Below are positions 52,888-62,081 of a stretch of 64,000 bases of DNA, piece after piece. The first letter of the stretch is position 1. Every line of letters starts with the position of its first letter. A model generated the notes under the pieces. It saw only the letters and a list, made by a program, of their open reading frames with translations. It was not told the DNA's origin and searched no databases. The position numbers and the translations under genes are program-made. Source of the stretch: JBFWWP01 sp050246115 (lineage in GTDB: Bacteria > Planctomycetota > UBA8108 > UBA1146 > JAJFFE01). The stretch spans positions 62,001-126,000 of the forward strand of contig JBFWWP010000013.1 of the NCBI GenBank assembly GCA_050246115.1. The letters are read 5' to 3'.

Positions 52888-53049
52888 CGCCATTCCGGAG
52901 CCAATGTTCTGGCGACCTCGCCGCGCGTACTCGCCGATGGGCCATCGAGGCAGCCGCTGGCCTGGTCTTGCCTCTGCCCGGCTCCGCCCGCAGAATGCGA
53001 CCTTCGTCCTGCCCCTGCGAACGACTCGGTCGCCCACGCATGAACGGAA

Positions 53050-54537
53050 GTGAACCTCGTGGAAGATACGGTTCTTCGGTTGTCGCCGGCCCCGGTGTGG
53101 CGCATCTTCGCCGGCATGTCGGCGGTGCCGCGGCCTTCCAAGCGCGAAGAGAAGATCCGCGCTCACATCCATGCGTTGGCCGCCGAGCACGGACTGGTGG
53201 CGCGGCAAGACGCAATCGGCAACATCGTGATCGAGGTACCCGCGACCCCCGGCTACGAGCACGCGCCAACGGTAGTGATCCAGGGACACCTGGACATGGT
53301 CTGCGAGAAGAACCGCGGCACGACGCACGACTTCGACCGCGATCCGATCCGATTGTCGCTCGAGAAGGTCGGAGACGAGACCTTCGTCAAAGCGGACGGC
53401 ACCACCCTCGGCGCGGACAACGGCATCGGCGTGGCCCTCGGCTTGGCGGCAGCGACGTCCGCCGACGTCGTGCACGGGCCGCTCGAACTGCTGCTCACCA
53501 CCGACGAAGAGCAGGGCATGACGGGGGCCAAGGCCCTGGTACCCGAATCCTTCAGCGGTCGAGTCCTGATCAACCTCGACTCCGAGGAAGACGACGCGCT
53601 CTACATTGGCTGCGCCGGCGGCTGCGACACGAGCCTCGTGTGGCGCACGAAACTCGAAGGCGGCGAACCGACCCCGGCACTCGAGATCCATGTCGGTGGC
53701 CTACGCGGCGGTCACTCGGGGTGCGACATCCACCAGAACCGAGGGAACGCGATCCAGTTGCTCGCGCGACTCCTGAGGAGCGCGAGCGCCGAAAGTCCGC
53801 AGCGGATCGTGTCGATCACCGGTGGGAATCTCCGCAATGCGATTCCACGCGAGGCGACGGCGGTGGTCTTCGGTGCTCGCGGCGCCCTCGACCGGGCTGC
53901 GGAGGGCATCCGCGAGGCCGCCCACCTGGAACACTTCGAGCGCGGGATGGAGGTTGCCATCACGAACTCGAACCAGCAACCGACCGACGCCCTGTCCGTC
54001 GCGGACACGCAACGCCTGCTCGACGGCTTGGTGGCCATTCCGAGCGGCGTCATCAGCATGCACCCGAACTTCCCGACCTTGGTTCAGAACTCCAATAACC
54101 TGTCCGTGATCACTTCGACACGATCGGCGGGGCCAGCGCTCGAGGTCCAAGTGAACTGCATGTCGCGCAGCGCGACGATGTCGTGCCTGGAACTCGACAA
54201 AGCCAAGCTCGCCGCGATCGGTCGAGCCACAGGCGCCGCGGCCGTGACGCACTCCGGTCAATACGCCGGTTGGGAGCCCAAGAACGACTCCGCGTTGCTC
54301 GCCACCTGTCGGCGGGTCTACCGCGAGTGCTTCGATCGCGAACCGAGGATCGCCGCGATCCATGCGGGTCTCGAGTGCGGAATCATCGGCTCACGCGTCG
54401 ACCCGACGATGGAGATGATCTCCTTCGGGCCCAACATCACCGGCGCCCACAGTCCCGATGAACGAGTCTCCGTGGAGTCCGTGGCGCGCATCTGGACGTT
54501 CCTGCAAGCCGTGCTGAAGGACCTGGCCGAGCGCTGA
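53050..54537 (+). CDS. pepD: Aminoacyl-histidine dipeptidase (peptidase D)
   Basis: A 495-residue M20-family dizinc dipeptidase that cleaves Xaa-His and other dipeptides in the cytoplasm. Metal and catalytic residues are visible: G-H-L-D-M-V, G-A-D-N-G, T-D-E-E-Q-G-M, N-L-D-S-E-E and G-A-H-S-P. A dimerisation lid sits in the middle (G-G-L-R-G-G-H-S-G). The start is GTG. Length matches the family. Confidence 0.94.
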   Translation: MNLVEDTVLRLSPAPVWRIFAGMSAVPRPSKREEKIRAHIHALAAEHGLVARQDAIGNIVIEVPATPGYEHAPTVVIQGHLDMVCEKNRGTTHDFDRDPIRLSLEKVGDETFVKADGTTLGADNGIGVALGLAAATSADVVHGPLELLLTTDEEQGMTGAKALVPESFSGRVLINLDSEEDDALYIGCAGGCDTSLVWRTKLEGGEPTPALEIHVGGLRGGHSGCDIHQNRGNAIQLLARLLRSASAESPQRIVSITGGNLRNAIPREATAVVFGARGALDRAAEGIREAAHLEHFERGMEVAITNSNQQPTDALSVADTQRLLDGLVAIPSGVISMHPNFPTLVQNSNNLSVITSTRSAGPALEVQVNCMSRSATMSCLELDKAKLAAIGRATGAAAVTHSGQYAGWEPKNDSALLATCRRVYRECFDREPRIAAIHAGLECGIIGSRVDPTMEMISFGPNITGAHSPDERVSVESVARIWTFLQAVLKDLAER

Positions 54538-54640
54538 GCCGCGCGCGCACGAGACGGTCGATACACCTCGGCGTCCGGAAGGCGTCGATCGTCGACTCCC
54601 CGAACCCGTCAACTGCCCAACCCCCACGCGAAGAGGAATC

Positions 54641-55741
54641 ATGCAGCGTCGCGACTTCCTGACGAGCACCATCGCGGCCGGAGCCGCGCTCGGAGTCACC
54701 GGGTGCTCCCCGTCGAGCGCGGGACCGGCAGTGCGCACCCAACCCCACGTCCGCTGGCGCCTCGCCTCCTCCTTTCCGCGTTCGCTCGACACGATCTTCG
54801 GCGCTGCCGAGGTGCTGAGTCGGCGCGTGGACGAACTCACGGAGGGGCGCTTCAAGATCGCTGCGACATCGCCCGGAGAAGTGCTGCCCGCGCTCGAGGT
54901 GCTCGACGGGGTGCGCCAGAACGCAGTCGAAGTCGCGCACTCGGCCAGCTACTACTTCATCGGCAAGGAGCCCGCGCTCGCCTTCGACTGCGCAGTCCCC
55001 TTCGGGCTCACCGCCCGCCAGCAGTGCGCTTGGCTGACGCAGGCGGGGGGCCGCGAACTGCTGCAGAAGCACCTCTTCGATCCGTACGACGTGCTTCACT
55101 TTCCAGGCGGCAACACCGGCGTGCAAATGGGGGGTTGGTTCGTCCGGCCACTTCATTCGCTCACCGACCTCAACGGCCTCAAGATGCGCATCCCGGGCTT
55201 GGGGGGCCAAGTGATGAACCGCCTGGGCGCCACACCCTTGGTCCTCCCCGGCGGTGAGATCTACACCTCGCTGGAACGCGGCGCGATCGACGCCACCGAG
55301 TGGGTCGGACCGTACGACGACCAGAAGCTCGGCTTTCATCAGGTGGCCAAACACTACTATTACCCGGGGTGGTGGGAGCCGGGCCCCGCACTCACCTTCT
55401 ACGTGAGTCGCAGCGCGTGGGAGAAACTGCCGCTGTCGTACCAAGGCGCGTTCACCGCGGCCGCAGCCGAGGCCGCACACCGAATGCAGATGGAGTACGA
55501 CGCCAAGAACCCGCCGGCCCTGGCCAGCCTCGTGGAATCCGGCGTGCAACTGCACCCCTTCCCCACGGACATCCTGGTCGCCGCCGAGAAGGCCTTCGAC
55601 GAGTACACGGCGGACAAGGTCGCGAACAGCCCGACCTACCGCACGATCCACGAACACTGGAGCGCGTACAAGCGTTCCTCCGACCGTTGGTTCGGGACGG
55701 CAGAGAAGGGCTACCTGGACTTCGCACTGCGCAACCGATGA
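54641..55741 (+). CDS. TRAP transporter substrate-binding protein (DctP/TakP type)
   Basis: A 366-residue periplasmic binding protein with a twin-arginine-like signal (R-R-D-F-L) and a lipobox V-T-G-C (Cys22). The ligand-site segment G-G-E-I-Y-T-S-L-E-R-G-A-I-D-A-T-E-W and Y-Y-Y-P-G-W-W-E-P-G are like the 2-oxoacid-binding TakP. It should deliver an organic acid to a DctQM permease, but no permease gene lies next to it. Confidence 0.88.
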   Translation: MQRRDFLTSTIAAGAALGVTGCSPSSAGPAVRTQPHVRWRLASSFPRSLDTIFGAAEVLSRRVDELTEGRFKIAATSPGEVLPALEVLDGVRQNAVEVAHSASYYFIGKEPALAFDCAVPFGLTARQQCAWLTQAGGRELLQKHLFDPYDVLHFPGGNTGVQMGGWFVRPLHSLTDLNGLKMRIPGLGGQVMNRLGATPLVLPGGEIYTSLERGAIDATEWVGPYDDQKLGFHQVAKHYYYPGWWEPGPALTFYVSRSAWEKLPLSYQGAFTAAAAEAAHRMQMEYDAKNPPALASLVESGVQLHPFPTDILVAAEKAFDEYTADKVANSPTYRTIHEHWSAYKRSSDRWFGTAEKGYLDFALRNR

Positions 55742-56185
55742 GGCCCGCGCTCTGCCGCGCGGCTCTCCTCGCGCGGTCTCAGAGCGCGTCGCTGGACACC
55801 GAATGACGACTGTGTGGGTTTTCGGGACATCGCGGTAGACACACTCCACGAGGTCGTTGGTGGCTTCGTTGGCCACCCGCAGCCAATCGTCAGATCCCAT
55901 GTAAGAAGGTGAGCACCTTCTCATCCTGTTTCTCTACTGAATCACCCCTCCACAACGCGGCGAAACGTCGACTCGTTTCACAGCCATCGGAACTTGTCGA
56001 TCAAGTCTCGCTGGTGATCCACTCCGGCACTTGCTTTGCGAGGCGCGATTCGTGCCCCGACTCGTCGTGCACCTGCAGGCCCCGAGTTCACTCGCCATGA
56101 TCGGCGACGAACGGGACTCGGCCGTTGTTTTCGGAGCATCGAGTAGCCAACTGGATGCCAAGCCCCCAAGAGGAGATGACGAGCC
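55742..56185. other. 444-bp gene-free gap before the electron-transfer operon
   Basis: Lower in coding character than its surroundings. Short frames exist on both strands (for example a minus-strand start at 55898 giving M-G-S-D-D-W-L-R) but none is convincing. It contains an 18-bp inverted repeat at 55904-55921 and presumably the promoter of the operon that starts at 56186; I see no clear promoter boxes. Confidence 0.4.
55904..55921. promoter_or_regulatory. 18-bp inverted repeat, possible operator
   Basis: AGAAGGTG and CACCTTCT are separated by two bases. The size fits a dimeric repressor site upstream of the electron-transfer operon. It could also be chance. Confidence 0.3.
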
Positions 56186-57547
56186 ATGCTCGGATGGTCC
56201 GTGCTCATCCTGGTCGGAGTCCTCGGACTCCTGTGGATCTGGCAGCGTCGTCTCGAGTCCCACGCCGCGGACCAGGTCCGCAAGAACTTGGAGGATGCTC
56301 GTGAACGCGGCGTCGACCGAGCCATCGCCCAGCACCCCCTGATCGAGACGCAACGATGTATCGGTTGCGCCAGCTGCATCACTGCCTGCCCGGAGAGCGG
56401 GGTCATCGAGCTGGTGAACGGCGTGGCTCAGGTCGTGTACGGCTCCCGCTGCATCGGCCATGCGAAGTGTGCGGAGGCCTGCCCCGTGGGCGCCCTTCAC
56501 GTCGGGCTCGGGACCATCGCCGGTCGCGCCGATCTCCCGATTCTGGACGAGTGGCAACAGACCACCGTACCCGGACTCTTCGTCGCCGGAGAACTTGGTG
56601 GAATCGCCCTCGTCCGCAACGCCATCGAGCAAGGAACTCGTGCAGTCACGCAGATCGCCCGGCAAGCTACCAGGGCCCGCGAGCAACTGAGAGCAGACTC
56701 TCTCGATCTCTTGATCGTCGGCGCTGGACCCGCTGGCCTCGCGGCGAGTCTCAAAGCGCACGAGTGCGGTTTGTCGTACTTGACGATCGACGAGCAAGAT
56801 CTCGGGGGCACGGTTCGCAAGTACCCACGCCACAAACTCACGATGACCCAGCCCGTCGACCTGCCGGTTGCTGGCAGGATGGAGCGACGCGAGTACCTCA
56901 AGGAGGAGCTCATCGAGCTCTGGGAGGACATCGCAACGCGCTTCGATCTCCGCCTCGGGCTCGGCACGAAGCTGACCGCAGTCCAACGAGTTGACGGCGG
57001 GTTCCTCTCGAGTACCACACAGGGGGAAATCCGCAGTCGATTCGTCGTTCTCGCGCTCGGGCGTCGCGGGATCCCGCGGCGACTCGGGGTTCCCGGAGAG
57101 GAGCTGGACCACGTCTTCTACCAGCTCGTCGACGCCGCCCACTACCACCACCAACGCCTCTTGGTGGTCGGCGGCGGCGACAGCGCGATCGAGGCAGCCA
57201 CCGCGCTCGCCAACCAACCCGGCAACCAAGTGATGCTCTCCTACCGCAAGGCCCACTTCTTCCGAATCAAACAGCGCAATGAAGAACGACTCCAGGAGTA
57301 CGCACGGGAGGGACGGATCCGGCTGGCGCTATCGTCCGAAGTCCAACGGTTCGAACGAGGGGCGGTCGAACTCACGTTGAGCGGTGAGGATCACCCGCGG
57401 GTCGAGCGACTCGAGAACGACCACGCGTTCATCTTCGCGGGGGGTGAGCCTCCGTATCCGCTACTCAAGCACGCCGGCGTACTCTTCGGCGACAGCATCC
57501 GGCTCGATTCATCAGAGCCCTCGACCTCGACGGCGGGGGCCACTTGA
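56186..57547 (+). CDS. Membrane-anchored ferredoxin/FAD-NAD(P) oxidoreductase
   Basis: A 453-residue protein. An N-terminal membrane helix (about 3-20) is followed by a two-cluster ferredoxin domain. Cluster I is C58-x2-C61-x2-C64-x3-C68-P. Cluster II is C89-x2-H92-x2-C95-x3-C99-P, with His in place of the second Cys. From about 172 it is a flavoprotein disulphide-reductase-like fold with L-I-V-G-A-G-P-A-G-L-A-A for FAD and V-V-G-G-G-D-S-A-I-E-A-A for NAD(P)H (about 325), without a redox C-x-x-C. Probably feeds NAD(P)H electrons to the membrane cytochrome encoded next, which overlaps it by 4 bp. Confidence 0.85.
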   Translation: MLGWSVLILVGVLGLLWIWQRRLESHAADQVRKNLEDARERGVDRAIAQHPLIETQRCIGCASCITACPESGVIELVNGVAQVVYGSRCIGHAKCAEACPVGALHVGLGTIAGRADLPILDEWQQTTVPGLFVAGELGGIALVRNAIEQGTRAVTQIARQATRAREQLRADSLDLLIVGAGPAGLAASLKAHECGLSYLTIDEQDLGGTVRKYPRHKLTMTQPVDLPVAGRMERREYLKEELIELWEDIATRFDLRLGLGTKLTAVQRVDGGFLSSTTQGEIRSRFVVLALGRRGIPRRLGVPGEELDHVFYQLVDAAHYHHQRLLVVGGGDSAIEAATALANQPGNQVMLSYRKAHFFRIKQRNEERLQEYAREGRIRLALSSEVQRFERGAVELTLSGEDHPRVERLENDHAFIFAGGEPPYPLLKHAGVLFGDSIRLDSSEPSTSTAGAT

Positions 57548-58440
57548 CGGCGACATCGGTGTCCCCATCGCGCGTTACCCGATCCTTCGTCGCCGTTGGC
57601 GGCCTCTGTGCCGTAACGCTCGGCGCATTCTTGCTCTTCGGGGCTGGCTACTACGCGACGCCGTTACCCGATCGTCCGGTCCACCCTCTCCACGAGCTCT
57701 TGCGTCCTTCCGGCTACATCGGGCTGTCCTTGGGCGTCCTGGGCTCTGCGCTCATGCTTCTGAATCTGAGCTATCTCCTCCGAAAGAGCCTGCAGTGGAT
57801 CCAGTTCGGCACCTTGCGCACCTGGATGGGGTTCCACGTCGTCACGGGCCTCGTTGGCCCACTGGCCATACTGGTTCACACCTCGATTCACCCCACGAGT
57901 TCCCTCGGGATCCTTGCGTTCTCCGCGATGGTGATCGTGGTCTGCGCCGGACTCATCGGACGCTACATCTACGCCTGGGTCCCGAGATCCCCCCGCGGCC
58001 GAGAACTGGAACGGGCCGAACTCGAGAGTCAGCTCGCTCGTCGAGAGCAGGAGCTCTCCGAACTCGGGACGTCTGTGCGAGCACTGCTACGAGACATGAC
58101 TTCGACGGACGGCCGTCGAGGTTCGACGAGCATCACCGCCACCCTGGGTTCGATCCTGTCAGGGGACCAAGCCGCAAGGCGTGAATTCACTCGCCTGAAA
58201 CGGGAGGTTTTGGCCTCTCCATCGCTGCGTCCGCGAGCCAAGGAGATTCTACCCCCTCTGCGGCGACTCTGCCGCGAGCGACAGTGGTTGGCTCGCTACG
58301 AAGAAGCGCGGTCGCTCATGGGGTCCTGGCGCTTCCTCCATCGTTGGCTCGCGGTCCTCATGCTCCTCCTCGCGGCCTTCCACGTCGCGGTCGCCGTTCG
58401 CTTCGGCGATCTCTGGATGCTGGGCGGGAGCCACCCGTGA
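57544..58440 (+). CDS. Cytochrome-b-like membrane protein
   Basis: A 298-residue protein with about five membrane helices and a cytoplasmic coiled-coil loop (about 155-190). Histidines sit in helices as expected for b-haem ligands: H98 and H112 (G-F-H-V-V, I-L-V-H) and H266 and H280 (F-L-H-R-W, A-A-F-H-V). The TTG start overlaps the oxidoreductase stop and the next gene overlaps its own stop (GTGA). I infer an inner-membrane electron carrier between the oxidoreductase and the multihaem proteins; no close family is recognised. Confidence 0.7.
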   Translation: MTATSVSPSRVTRSFVAVGGLCAVTLGAFLLFGAGYYATPLPDRPVHPLHELLRPSGYIGLSLGVLGSALMLLNLSYLLRKSLQWIQFGTLRTWMGFHVVTGLVGPLAILVHTSIHPTSSLGILAFSAMVIVVCAGLIGRYIYAWVPRSPRGRELERAELESQLARREQELSELGTSVRALLRDMTSTDGRRGSTSITATLGSILSGDQAARREFTRLKREVLASPSLRPRAKEILPPLRRLCRERQWLARYEEARSLMGSWRFLHRWLAVLMLLLAAFHVAVAVRFGDLWMLGGSHP

Positions 58441-60614
58441 TCCGAGCAGCGCATCTACCGTTCTGGGTGGGTTCGACGCTCATCCTTGGCGTTGCCTCCC
58501 TGCTGACGCTGACCGAGCCATCACCCGCGCCCCTAGCCGAAGGCCACGCTCGCATCGACGGAATCTCGACCCTGGGAGGGTGCGTCCGGTGCCATTCGAA
58601 GGAAGGCCTGAGTGCAGGCTGCCTCGACTGCCACCGGGAGATCCAGAGTCAGCTCACGGACCGGACCGGCTTTCACAGTTTCATCACGCAACGCGAGGGA
58701 AAGCCCTGTGAAGGCTGTCACTCCGAGCACTTCGGTTTGGAGTTCGAAGTGGGCGGGCCATCCGCATGGCTGCAAACCGAGTCAGAGGCGAACACCTTCG
58801 ACCACCCTCACATCGACGATTTCCTCGATGGCGCGCATCGGCGGCTGACCTGCCAAGAATGCCACGCGGCCCAGTTCGCCCGGCCGATCCAGGCCGCGGG
58901 GGCCACAGGTCCTCGGACTCGCTCCTATCTCGGCCTCGATCAGGAATGTGTCACGTGCCACGAGGATCCCCATGCCGGCGGGCGTGTGACCGACTGCGAG
59001 GCGTGTCACGACCAGCAGACCTTCCGACCAGCCCGTGGATTCGATCACGATCTCCACTTTCCCTTGGGGTGCGCTCACCAGACGGTTCCGTGCGCTTCGT
59101 GCCACCGAGTGCTCGCAGGCTCCGGTCAGAGCCCGGCGTCTGTCCCGTTCTTGGAAGTCACTGGAAAGACGTGCGAGGAGTGCCACCCAACACCACACCA
59201 TCGAATCCTGGGAGCCTGCGATGACTGTCATGGCGCAACGGACTGCAAGTGGGACGACGCCATCGCTTCGATCTCCGTGGAGACCCACGCCACCTTCGGG
59301 TTCGCCCTCACGCCTCCACACGACGCCATCGCGTGTCGCGACTGCCACCCGCCGGCTTCATCGTACGACGACCGATTCCTAGACCCTGCCTCCGACGCAC
59401 GGCGTCAATCAACCGATTGCCTCGCGTGTCATGGTGACCCACACGAGGCTCAGTTCGGCCGGGCGCCCCGTTGCCTCGACTGCCACGAGCCGACGCGTTT
59501 CGTTCCGAGCAACATCACCGCGAAACAGCACGTGACCTTTCCCCTCTCCGCCGCACACGCGGACCTCGCCTGCGCGCGCTGTCACGACGGAAGTCCCCGC
59601 CGGTTTCGGGATCTTCCCAAAGAGTGCGCGGACTGCCACACGAATCCTCACGGAGCACAGTTCGATTCCGAGATTCGTCGCGGGGGCTGTGCAACGTGTC
59701 ACGATCCAGCCGCAACCGCCTTTGCGATCCGGCCGTTCAATCACGACGAACGCACCAACTTCGGCCTCGACGGCGCGCACGCTCACGTGGACTGCTGCGA
59801 ATGCCATACGTCACCCCTGAACGCCACGCCCTCGGACGCGGCCCCGCCGGGAACCGCGCCCGTTCGGTTTCGAGGCACGCCCGCTCGCTGCGCGGACTGC
59901 CACACCGATGAGCACCGGGGGCAATTCGAAAGCGGCGGCGCCTGCTCCGATTGTCACGACACCAAGTCGTTCGTACCCGCGCTCTGGGGAATCGACCGTC
60001 ACGGGAGGTTCCCCCTGGTTGGAGCCCACGAAGCCGTGGCCTGCGCCTCGTGCCACCCCCGGCCAGCCCCAGACGAGCCTCGTCGATACGTGGGCGCTCC
60101 CCGTACGTGTGCAGCATGCCACGAGAACCCTCACGGGCATCAGTTCGACTCCGAGATCGCCCGCGACGGGTGCGAGGTTTGCCACACCGCAAGCCGATTC
60201 GACTTCACGATTCGACCGTTCGACCACGAACTCCGGACTGGTTACGCGCTTCGGGGCGAACACGCTCGGGCTTCGTGCGATCAGTGCCACCGCATACCCG
60301 CGAGTAACCCACTCGGCGCCCGCCAGTTCCGCGGCACCCTCTCGAGTTGCAGCTCGTGCCATACCGATCCCCACTGGGGCCAGTTCGAACGCGACGGCAC
60401 GACCTCGTGCGAGACCTGCCACTCCAGCTTCGAACGTTGGTCTGCGGACCGCTTCTCGCACACGTCGACACGTCTTCCCCTCGACGGAAACCACGCCGAA
60501 CTCGAGTGCTCCAGCTGTCACCCTCGAGCCACTGCGACCAACGGGAAGACCACGGTTCTGTACCGCCCGATCGGTCACCGATGTCAGGATTGCCATGGCA
60601 AACCCAGCGACTAG
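58437..60614 (+). CDS. 26-haem cytochrome c
   Basis: A 725-residue protein with an N-terminal signal anchor (about 8-28) and 26 C-x-x-C-H motifs by my count, spread along the whole chain. Many are followed by short repeats such as P-H-G-x-Q-F, H-A-x-x-x-C and F-R-G-T. Histidines between motifs could be the distal ligands. This density is that of cytochrome-c3/nanowire-type proteins. I chose the GTG at 58437, which overlaps the preceding stop, over an open frame 153 bases longer. It probably acts in the periplasm as a haem wire. Confidence 0.9.
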   Translation: MIRAAHLPFWVGSTLILGVASLLTLTEPSPAPLAEGHARIDGISTLGGCVRCHSKEGLSAGCLDCHREIQSQLTDRTGFHSFITQREGKPCEGCHSEHFGLEFEVGGPSAWLQTESEANTFDHPHIDDFLDGAHRRLTCQECHAAQFARPIQAAGATGPRTRSYLGLDQECVTCHEDPHAGGRVTDCEACHDQQTFRPARGFDHDLHFPLGCAHQTVPCASCHRVLAGSGQSPASVPFLEVTGKTCEECHPTPHHRILGACDDCHGATDCKWDDAIASISVETHATFGFALTPPHDAIACRDCHPPASSYDDRFLDPASDARRQSTDCLACHGDPHEAQFGRAPRCLDCHEPTRFVPSNITAKQHVTFPLSAAHADLACARCHDGSPRRFRDLPKECADCHTNPHGAQFDSEIRRGGCATCHDPAATAFAIRPFNHDERTNFGLDGAHAHVDCCECHTSPLNATPSDAAPPGTAPVRFRGTPARCADCHTDEHRGQFESGGACSDCHDTKSFVPALWGIDRHGRFPLVGAHEAVACASCHPRPAPDEPRRYVGAPRTCAACHENPHGHQFDSEIARDGCEVCHTASRFDFTIRPFDHELRTGYALRGEHARASCDQCHRIPASNPLGARQFRGTLSSCSSCHTDPHWGQFERDGTTSCETCHSSFERWSADRFSHTSTRLPLDGNHAELECSSCHPRATATNGKTTVLYRPIGHRCQDCHGKPSD

Positions 60615-62079
60615 TACTGCCACCGCGGCTTCTCACCCCGGCCTCCGTTACACCGTTGTCGGCACGGCACTCCTGCTGCTCGTGGTCTCGACGCAGTGCC
60701 TGTCGATTGCCCCTCGCAACAGTTGGGATGCGAAGAAGTGGGGTCCCGTGGTGTCCCACGAGACCTTCCCGGCGGACTGCTCGCTCTGTCACTTCCCGGA
60801 CCGGTGGGACGTTCTGAAGCCGGACTTCCGGTTCGATCACGCCACTGAGACCGGCTTCGCGTTGGTCGGTGCCCACGCACAAGCGGCTTGCCTCCGCTGC
60901 CACAACGACCGGGGGGCCGTCTCCGCGTACGTGGCTCGTGGCTGTGGGGGCTGCCATCCAGATCCGCACCGCGACAAGCTCGGCCCCGACTGTGAGCGTT
61001 GCCACAACGTCGAAACATGGGAGCCGAGTGGCCTGATTGCAGAACACTTCGCAACGCGCTTCCCTCTGACAGGAATCCATGCCTCCACACCCTGCGAGTT
61101 GTGCCATGTGCGAGGCCCCACCGGCGACTTCAAGGGCGCACCGACCACTTGCGACGTGTGTCACGCCGGTGACGCGGCTTCCGCCGTGGCTTTCAACCAC
61201 ATTGCGAGCGGGCTCAACACGGACTGCGAGCGATGCCACACCCCTCTCGGGTGGGGGGGCGCTTCGATCCGCCACGACTCCTTTCCCCTCATCGGGGGTC
61301 ACGCCGGCCGGGGCTGTCAGGAGTGTCACGTGGGCGGAGTCTTCGCCGGGCTTTCGACCCATTGCTACTCGTGCCACCAAGCGGACTACTCGGCCGCGCC
61401 CCTTCACGCCGCGCTGGGTTATCCGACGACCTGTGAGAATTGCCACTCCGTGTTCGGTTGGGATGGTGCCTTCGTGGCGCACGACGCCTTCCCGCTAACG
61501 GGGGGACATAGCGGGCTCGACTGTGCGCAGTGCCACCCGCCGGGGACGTTCAGGGGGCTGAGCTCCCAGTGCATCACATGCCACCAGGGCGACTTCAATA
61601 CCGCTCCCGACCACGTCAACCTCGGGTTCTCCACCCAATGCGAACTTTGTCATTCTACTCAGACTTGGAGCGGTGCGGTCATCGACCATAGCGTCTTTCC
61701 ACTGTCAGGCGGGCACGGTGGTCTTCAGTGCACCCAGTGCCACACGGGAGGATTCTTGGGCATCGACCCCGCTTGCTCCTCGTGCCACGCCGGGGACTTC
61801 GCGATGGCTCCCGATCACATGTCATTGAACTTTCCGATGCAGTGCGAGAACTGCCACAACACTACGTCGTGGAACAACGTCAGCTTCGTGCACGCGTTTC
61901 CCCTGCAAGATGAGCACAACGTACCCTGCAACCAGTGCCACACGACGAGCATGACGACGGTGTTCAATTGCTTGTCGTGCCATCCACAGTCTGAGACGGA
62001 CCCTGACCACGACGAGGTCGATGGTTACGTCTATGAATCGAACGCTTGCTACAGCTGCCATCCCGATGGAGACGACTGA
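60595..62079 (+). CDS. 19-haem cytochrome c
   Basis: A 494-residue protein with one N-terminal hydrophobic segment (about 17-36; ends S-T-Q-C, which could be an atypical lipobox) and 19 C-x-x-C-H motifs. The second half is built of repeats of about 40 residues: H-D-x-F-P-L-x-G-G-H, G-x-x-C-x-x-C-H and C-x-x-C-H-x-x-D-F. Tandem duplication of a two-haem unit is evident. It begins 20 bp inside the preceding gene. It could sit inside or outside the barrel encoded next. Confidence 0.9.
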   Translation: MANPATSTATAASHPGLRYTVVGTALLLLVVSTQCLSIAPRNSWDAKKWGPVVSHETFPADCSLCHFPDRWDVLKPDFRFDHATETGFALVGAHAQAACLRCHNDRGAVSAYVARGCGGCHPDPHRDKLGPDCERCHNVETWEPSGLIAEHFATRFPLTGIHASTPCELCHVRGPTGDFKGAPTTCDVCHAGDAASAVAFNHIASGLNTDCERCHTPLGWGGASIRHDSFPLIGGHAGRGCQECHVGGVFAGLSTHCYSCHQADYSAAPLHAALGYPTTCENCHSVFGWDGAFVAHDAFPLTGGHSGLDCAQCHPPGTFRGLSSQCITCHQGDFNTAPDHVNLGFSTQCELCHSTQTWSGAVIDHSVFPLSGGHGGLQCTQCHTGGFLGIDPACSSCHAGDFAMAPDHMSLNFPMQCENCHNTTSWNNVSFVHAFPLQDEHNVPCNQCHTTSMTTVFNCLSCHPQSETDPDHDEVDGYVYESNACYSCHPDGDD

Positions 62080-62081
62080 GG

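Noticed and set aside
51560..53269. 569-codon minus-strand frame
   Set aside because: Antisense to the Ca-binding repeat ladder; its own periodicity simply mirrors that ladder.
54437..55924. 495-codon minus-strand frame across the TRAP gene
   Set aside because: Antisense shadow. Its first 40 codons lie in the gene-free gap but are not recognisable.
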